Part shown: positions 6,291 to 7,015 of the stretch, in pieces
Numbering within the stretch: the stretch's first letter is position 1
How the letters are laid out: every line of letters starts with the position of its first letter
Origin: SZUA-254 sp031379665
GTDB taxonomy: Bacteria; Bacteroidota; Ignavibacteria; UBA10030; SZUA-254
Direction of reading: 5' to 3'
Assembly: GCA_031379665.1 (NCBI GenBank)
Contig: JANNFI010000134.1
Span: 1-7,015 of the forward strand
Length of the DNA stretch: 7,015 nt
Program-made: the position numbers and the translations under genes
Notes under the pieces: generated by a model
What the model saw: only the letters and a program-made list of their open reading frames with translations
Database searches by the model: none
Told to the model about the DNA's origin: nothing

Positions 6291-6707
6291 ATAGTTTGGT
6301 AAATGGTGACTTACTGAATTCGATGCTGTTATCGCATCGATTGAGTCTCACGCGAAATGTCACCTCAGCACACGGAATAAAACTCCCTCCACGGAGAGAA
6401 ATACCCATGTTGCCCCACTCGGCGATGAACAGGCAAGAATCCCCACCATAACCGTTCTGTGTCAGCAGAGCGGCGCTGCAGAAGTCGACCAGGTCGCCGT
6501 AGAATGGGGCGATGATATTTTTTGACACTCCCAAACTCCCGCTGGTATCACTCCGACCGTTGTGCTGAAGGCCGTTCGGAAACGTCCAGGGATAAAACCC
6601 TCCGGAGCTCCGATATCCTGTGTATCGGTGGGGATCGCTCTCAGAGCGAGGGCACCGTTCACGCCAACCCACGCGTACCGGAACGGAGACCCTCTTGTCG
6701 TTAAGAT
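6289..6707 (-). pseudogene. Frameshifted remnant of a secreted-protein domain, no start codon
   Basis: Two - strand frames join into one recognisable sequence. The first (from about 6707 to 6595) encodes FRYAWVGVNGALAL and PTDTQDIGAPEGF. The second (about 6600 to 6289) continues with YPWTFPNGLQHNG, KNIIAPFYGDL, FIAEWGN and TFRVRLNRCDNSIEF. This order (VNG, a TDT stretch, IIAPFxxDL, xxEWxN, TFxVxLxxCDNSIEF) is what I know from the N-terminal beta-sandwich of many secreted proteins in this phylum. The switch between frames falls at the AAAACCC tract, 6594-6600, and needs a one-base indel. No start codon or signal peptide is present. The frame stops 9 nt before the next gene. A sequencing error could explain the shift but not the missing ends. 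Confidence 0.6.
6320..6340. repeat. Short palindromic hairpin upstream of the large gene
   Basis: TCGATGC (6320-6326) and GCATCGA (6334-6340) are perfectly complementary around a 7-nt loop. The repeat is 40 nt upstream of the start codon of the large secreted protein, inside the remnant. It could be an operator or an mRNA hairpin, or chance in a decayed coding sequence. Confidence 0.3.
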
Positions 6708-6927
6708 CTACTTCATCAGGACCATTTTCTTCAGCGCGATGAAATTGCCTGCGGAGAGCCGGTAGAAGTACACTCCGCCCGGCATCGCGGCCGCATTCAA
6801 CTGCGCCGTCTTATTAGCCGGGATCCTGCACCTCGTCGACCAGCGTTTTCATTTCCTGTCCGGGCAGGTTGAAAACGATGATCGTCACATGGCTCCGGGC
6901 GCTCGTTACCATGATCACCATGGTCGT
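6708..6927 (-). pseudogene. Degraded T9SS sorting tail of a second secreted protein
   Basis: The first part (about 6921 to 6820) encodes SARSHVTIIVFNLPGQ followed by EMKTLVDEVQDPG, then meets TAA TAA in frame. A shift at about 6810-6821 restores ANKTAQLNAAAMPGG followed by VYFYRLSAGNF and a terminal KKMVLMK, with a TAG at 6708-6710. This matches the last 60 residues of a T9SS type A sorting domain, and the same positions of the intact gene (LLGQEVKTLV, YFYKL, KKMLLMK). The YPNPFNP part and everything before it are absent, and there is an in-frame TAA at 6928-6930. It is therefore a gene fragment, not a gene. Confidence 0.72.
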
Positions 6928-6943
6928 TTACTCAAAATATTCA

Positions 6944-6969
6944 GGAGGGCGGCTTATGCTCCGCCCTCC
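6944..6969 (-). terminator. Hairpin terminator overlapping the end of the rightmost frame
   Basis: GGAGGGCGG (6944-6952) is perfectly complementary to CCGCCCTCC (6961-6969), with an 8-nt loop. Read on the - strand it is followed by TGAATATTTT, a good U-rich tail. The stop codon of the partial frame at the window's right edge lies in the loop, so the last codons form the 5' arm. Confidence 0.7.
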
Positions 6970-7013
6970 CGTTCGCCACGACGCTTCACCTGACGGAACT
7001 CGCGCGCAATTTC
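6954..7013 (-). CDS. C-terminal end of an unidentified protein (5' part beyond window)
   Basis: The - strand frame entering from the right edge reads EIAREFRQVKRRGEREGGA and then TAA at 6956-6954. It is charged and likely helical. The terminator-like hairpin centred on the stop codon supports a real gene end here, since the two other - strand frames either stop earlier or run through the hairpin. Nineteen residues are too few to name a family. Confidence 0.4.
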   Translation of the reverse strand, partial: EIAREFRQVKRRGEREGGA

Positions 7014-7015
7014 GA

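Noticed and set aside
6603..6612. Palindrome CGGAGCTCCG
   Set aside because: It is a single 10-bp perfect palindrome in decayed coding sequence, with no loop, no U-run and no second copy; it is expected by chance.
6289..6672. A complete 127-residue gene on the - strand
   Set aside because: The recognisable protein sequence enters from a different frame around 6595-6600, so the N-terminal 30 residues of this ORF are out of frame. No RBS or signal peptide precedes it.

Overview
The window looks like a piece of a genome from the Bacteroidota/Ignavibacteriota side of the FCB group, probably an environmental lineage. The main evidence is a large secreted protein that ends in a type IX secretion (T9SS) sorting domain with the YPNPFNP motif. 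A second, broken copy of such a tail lies near the right end. The multicopper oxidase also carries a C-terminal barrel-like extension that I associate from memory with Bacteroidetes copper oxidases. No rRNA, tRNA, insertion sequence or CRISPR array was seen.

Left part (1-2488, + strand): a short copper/redox gene cluster. It opens with the last 22 codons of a gene that may encode a haem-binding or cytochrome-like protein. The stop of that gene overlaps the start of the next in an ATGA junction. The next gene (66-2315) is a CopA-type periplasmic multicopper oxidase. It has all the copper-ligand motifs, a methionine-rich insert, and an extra C-terminal region of about 175 residues that looks like a small outer-membrane barrel related to CopB. 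An unrecognised 45-codon ORF with a strong ribosome binding site follows 35 nt later.

Middle (2551-6279, - strand, convergent with the copper cluster): one 1224-residue secreted protein. It has a signal peptide, fourteen propeller-like repeats of about 46 residues, two ASPM-SPD2-Hydin type Ig domains, a duplicated GWNMV/FWV module and the T9SS tail. A strong GC hairpin lies just past its stop codon. Two neighbouring repeat units are about 89% identical in DNA, so the array has expanded recently.

Right part (6280-7015, - strand): debris of at least one, probably two, further T9SS-type secreted proteins. One piece is a C-terminal sorting tail with a frameshift and two in-frame stops. The other is the middle of a secreted domain with a one-base frameshift and no start codon, ending 9 nt before the ribosome binding site and start region of the intact gene. 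At the extreme right edge is the last part of another - strand reading frame, whose stop codon sits inside a terminator-like hairpin.

The copper genes plausibly act together in periplasmic copper detoxification. The big secreted protein is probably exported and surface-anchored; its ligand or role cannot be read from the sequence. I see no clear new defence or mobile system. The most notable items are the oxidase-barrel fusion, the 14-unit repeat array, the unrecognised small ORF and the collapsed secreted-protein locus.
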